Assembly: GCA_004553595.1 (NCBI GenBank)
Contig: SFKZ01000051.1
Coordinates: forward strand, 1-5,488
Length of the DNA: 5,488 nt
Direction: 5' to 3'
Origin: Methanobrevibacter ruminantium
GTDB taxonomy: Archaea > Methanobacteriota > Methanobacteria > Methanobacteriales > Methanobacteriaceae
Positions within the stretch are counted from its first letter, which is position 1. Each line of letters starts with the position of its first letter. Position numbers and translations under genes: made by a program. Shown here in pieces: positions 4,353 through 5,488 of this stretch. Below the pieces are notes generated by a model that had not been told where the DNA came from, ran no database searches, and was given only the letters and a program-made list of their open reading frames with translations.

Positions 4353-4880
4353 TTATTTTTTGGGTGCTAGTATCATTGTCATTGTTCTACCTTCAAGTTT
4401 TGGTTTTGTTTCAATTACACTACTTTCAGATAGTTCAGATGCGAATCTTTCTAATACTTCTTTTCCTAAATCTGTATGAGCCATTTGACGGCCTTTAAAT
4501 CTAATAGTTGCTTTAATTTTATGGCCTTTTTGTAAATAACTTTCAGCATTCTTTTTACGAGTATTGAAATCACCTACATCAATGGTAACTGATAATTGAT
4601 ATTCTTTCATATCTTTATTATTAGCTCTTTGGTTTTTTAGAGCTTCTTTTTGTCTTTTTTGTTTTTCATAACGATATTTATTGTAGTCCATAATTTTACC
4701 AACTGCTCTATCGCTATTTCCACTCATTAAGACTAAGTCTAAACCGGCATAATTTGCTAATGTTAAAGCATCTGCTAATTTCTTAGTTCCCATTTGTTCT
4801 CCATTTGGGCCAATTACCATTAATTCACTTACTTTAATTTGTTCATTAATAAGTAAGTCATCTTTTTTGACGTTTGCTAT
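4353..4880 (-). CDS. infC: Translation initiation factor IF-3, ATA start, 175 aa
   Basis: IF-3 binds the 30S subunit, keeps subunits apart and checks the start codon-initiator tRNA pairing. The N-domain includes DDLLINEQIKVSEL (7-20), the GPNGEQMGTKK segment and ALTLANYAGLDLVLMS (38-53). The linker holds KIMDYNKYRYEKQKRQKEALKNQ (62-84), and the C-domain has DVGDFNTRKKNAESYLQKG and KATIRFKGRQMAH, ending in MILAPKK. The first ATG (4820) would remove the conserved N-terminus. The only in-frame candidate between the Shine-Dalgarno GGAGG (4894-4890) and that N-terminus is ATA at 4880-4878, 9 bases downstream of GGAGG. Rare start codons are a known feature of infC and let IF-3 limit its own synthesis. 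The usual PPVC before RIMDYG is RAVG here. Confidence 0.95.
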   Translation of the reverse strand: MANVKKDDLLINEQIKVSELMVIGPNGEQMGTKKLADALTLANYAGLDLVLMSGNSDRAVGKIMDYNKYRYEKQKRQKEALKNQRANNKDMKEYQLSVTIDVGDFNTRKKNAESYLQKGHKIKATIRFKGRQMAHTDLGKEVLERFASELSESSVIETKPKLEGRTMTMILAPKK

Positions 4881-5021
4881 ACAAACACACCTCCATATAT
4901 CAAAAAAAGTGAATACGCTTAGTATCCACCCATATTAAAACCAATTCACTCCATGGCTTTTTACCTACTTGCTTATTTGCTAGTCAGGTGGATGTGGATA
5001 CATCGCTTTCCTTTTTTAAAC
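4881..5021 (-). promoter_or_regulatory. infC leader: L20-leader-type attenuator
   Basis: The ~140-nt leader from the start near 5021 to the infC start codon can take two forms. In one, an intrinsic terminator (4902-4929) forms just before the ribosome site. In the other, GTATCCAC (5001-4994) pairs base for base with the first terminator arm GTGGATAC (4929-4922) and blocks it. A second segment, ATCCACC (just downstream of the first), is complementary to an overlapping GGTGGAT. This matches the known layout of L20-controlled leaders in Bacilli, where L20 binding favours termination. That L20 is the ligand here is inference from the operon. Confidence 0.75.
4902..4929 (-). terminator. Attenuator terminator in the infC leader
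   Basis: Minus strand GTGGATAC (4929-4922) pairs with GTATTCAC (4916-4909), 8 pairs including one G-U, around a 5-base loop, followed by seven Ts (4908-4902). It sits directly ahead of the infC ribosome binding site, so it must be conditional. Confidence 0.85.
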
Positions 5022-5027
5022 ACTAGT

Positions 5028-5055
5028 ATTATAACATTTTATTTGATGTTGTCAA
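5028..5055 (-). promoter_or_regulatory. Strong promoter of infC-rpmI-rplT
   Basis: Minus strand consensus TTGACA (5055-5050) and consensus TATAAT (5033-5028) with a 16-base spacer and an extended -10 TG, all fitting a highly expressed ribosomal operon. It begins only 31 bases after the stop codon of the upstream gene, with no visible terminator between, so some read-through from that gene is possible. Confidence 0.88.
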
Positions 5056-5086
5056 GTTATTTTATGACTTTATTAGTGTTTTATTC

Positions 5087-5488
5087 CTATTTAATAGCTT
5101 TTTTGATATTATTTTGATATTTATCAACAATTAAATATTCATTTTTATTAAGAGTATATTCTTCTTTAATAAGATCAAGTTCTTTAAGATAAATTATTAA
5201 TTCTTTACTTGCAATGATTGTTTTAGAATAATTTTTGATTGATTCTTTTAATTCATCTTGGTTTAAAATACCATATTCTTTTTGTAAATATATAGATGAT
5301 GAATTATTTAGATAGTTAAGTAATGTATATATAGGATATTTATCATTTATTATTAATGGTTTTAAAATTTTTTCTTGATTTAATACTTTTTCTAGTTCTT
5401 CATCATTAATAATAATTATTTTGTCATAGTTATAGATAGCATTTAGATTAAAATAATCAGTAAATAATTCTTGATTAATGTCTAAAGC
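5087..5488 (-). CDS. Unrecognised protein, C-terminal 133 residues (runs off right edge)
   Basis: An uninterrupted minus-strand frame enters at base 5488 and ends at TAG (5089-5087). It has no in-frame ATG within the window, so it is the 3' part of a longer gene. The composition is very rich in Ile, Leu, Asn, Lys, Glu and Tyr, matching the codon use of the neighbouring infC operon. Visible pieces are DINQELFTDYFN near the start of the visible part, a hydrophobic KIIIIND, QKEYGILNQDELKESIKNYS, and a Lys-rich end NNIKKAIK. There is no membrane segment. I do not recognise the family and assign no function. Confidence 0.75.
   Translation of the reverse strand, partial: ALDINQELFTDYFNLNAIYNYDKIIIINDEELEKVLNQEKILKPLIINDKYPIYTLLNYLNNSSSIYLQKEYGILNQDELKESIKNYSKTIIASKELIIYLKELDLIKEEYTLNKNEYLIVDKYQNNIKKAIK

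Noticed and set aside
1..5488. CRISPR array, insertion sequence, tRNA or rRNA gene, toxin-antitoxin pair
   Set aside because: I looked for regularly spaced repeats, transposase motifs with terminal repeats, cloverleaf signatures and paired small genes, and found none.

Overview
The window appears to join two different low-GC Firmicutes backgrounds. Bases 1 to about 2050 have mixed base composition, many G/C-ending codons and genes typical of gut Clostridia (Oscillospiraceae/Ruminococcaceae-like). From about 2190 to the end the DNA is very AT-rich, with almost all codons ending in A or T, and its gene content (CotE-like spore coat protein, infC-rpmI-rplT with a Bacillus-style leader) points to a spore-forming member of the Bacilli/Erysipelotrichia. 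The switch lies near or inside the 3' end of the cotE-like gene, whose last ~30 residues do not look like CotE. Either the contig is chimeric or there was a real recombination event. I cannot decide between these from sequence alone.

Left block: a truncated lipoprotein gene on the minus strand (1-244) diverges from a small Cro/CI-type regulator (523-804). The space between them holds promoters and several inverted repeats. A well-formed extended -10 promoter (1000-1028) then drives a phosphoribosyltransferase-fold protein (1109-1744). The following 325-base non-coding stretch carries an 11-bp hairpin and a candidate ~130-nt structured RNA with its own -10 box and a strong intrinsic terminator ending at 1991. 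I could not match this RNA to a known family.

Right block: the minus strand carries the cotE-like gene (2070-2576) behind a DUF7666-like gene (2706-3137). The latter seems to have lost its C-terminus to a one-base frame change. An interlaced divergent promoter pair separates it from a HIT-family hydrolase gene on the plus strand (3216-3590). A bidirectional terminator (3580-3611) serves both hit and the convergent infC-rpmI-rplT operon (4880 to 3622). That operon has a strong promoter (5028-5055) and a ~140-nt leader with an intrinsic terminator and a perfectly complementary upstream antiterminator arm. infC appears to begin at an ATA codon, and L20 has a long Lys/Thr/Ala-rich tail. An unrecognised gene runs in from the right edge (5087-5488).

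Most of the window is ordinary housekeeping and accessory DNA. The points most worth a second look are the junction in cotE, the unidentified structured RNA, and the frameshifted DUF gene.
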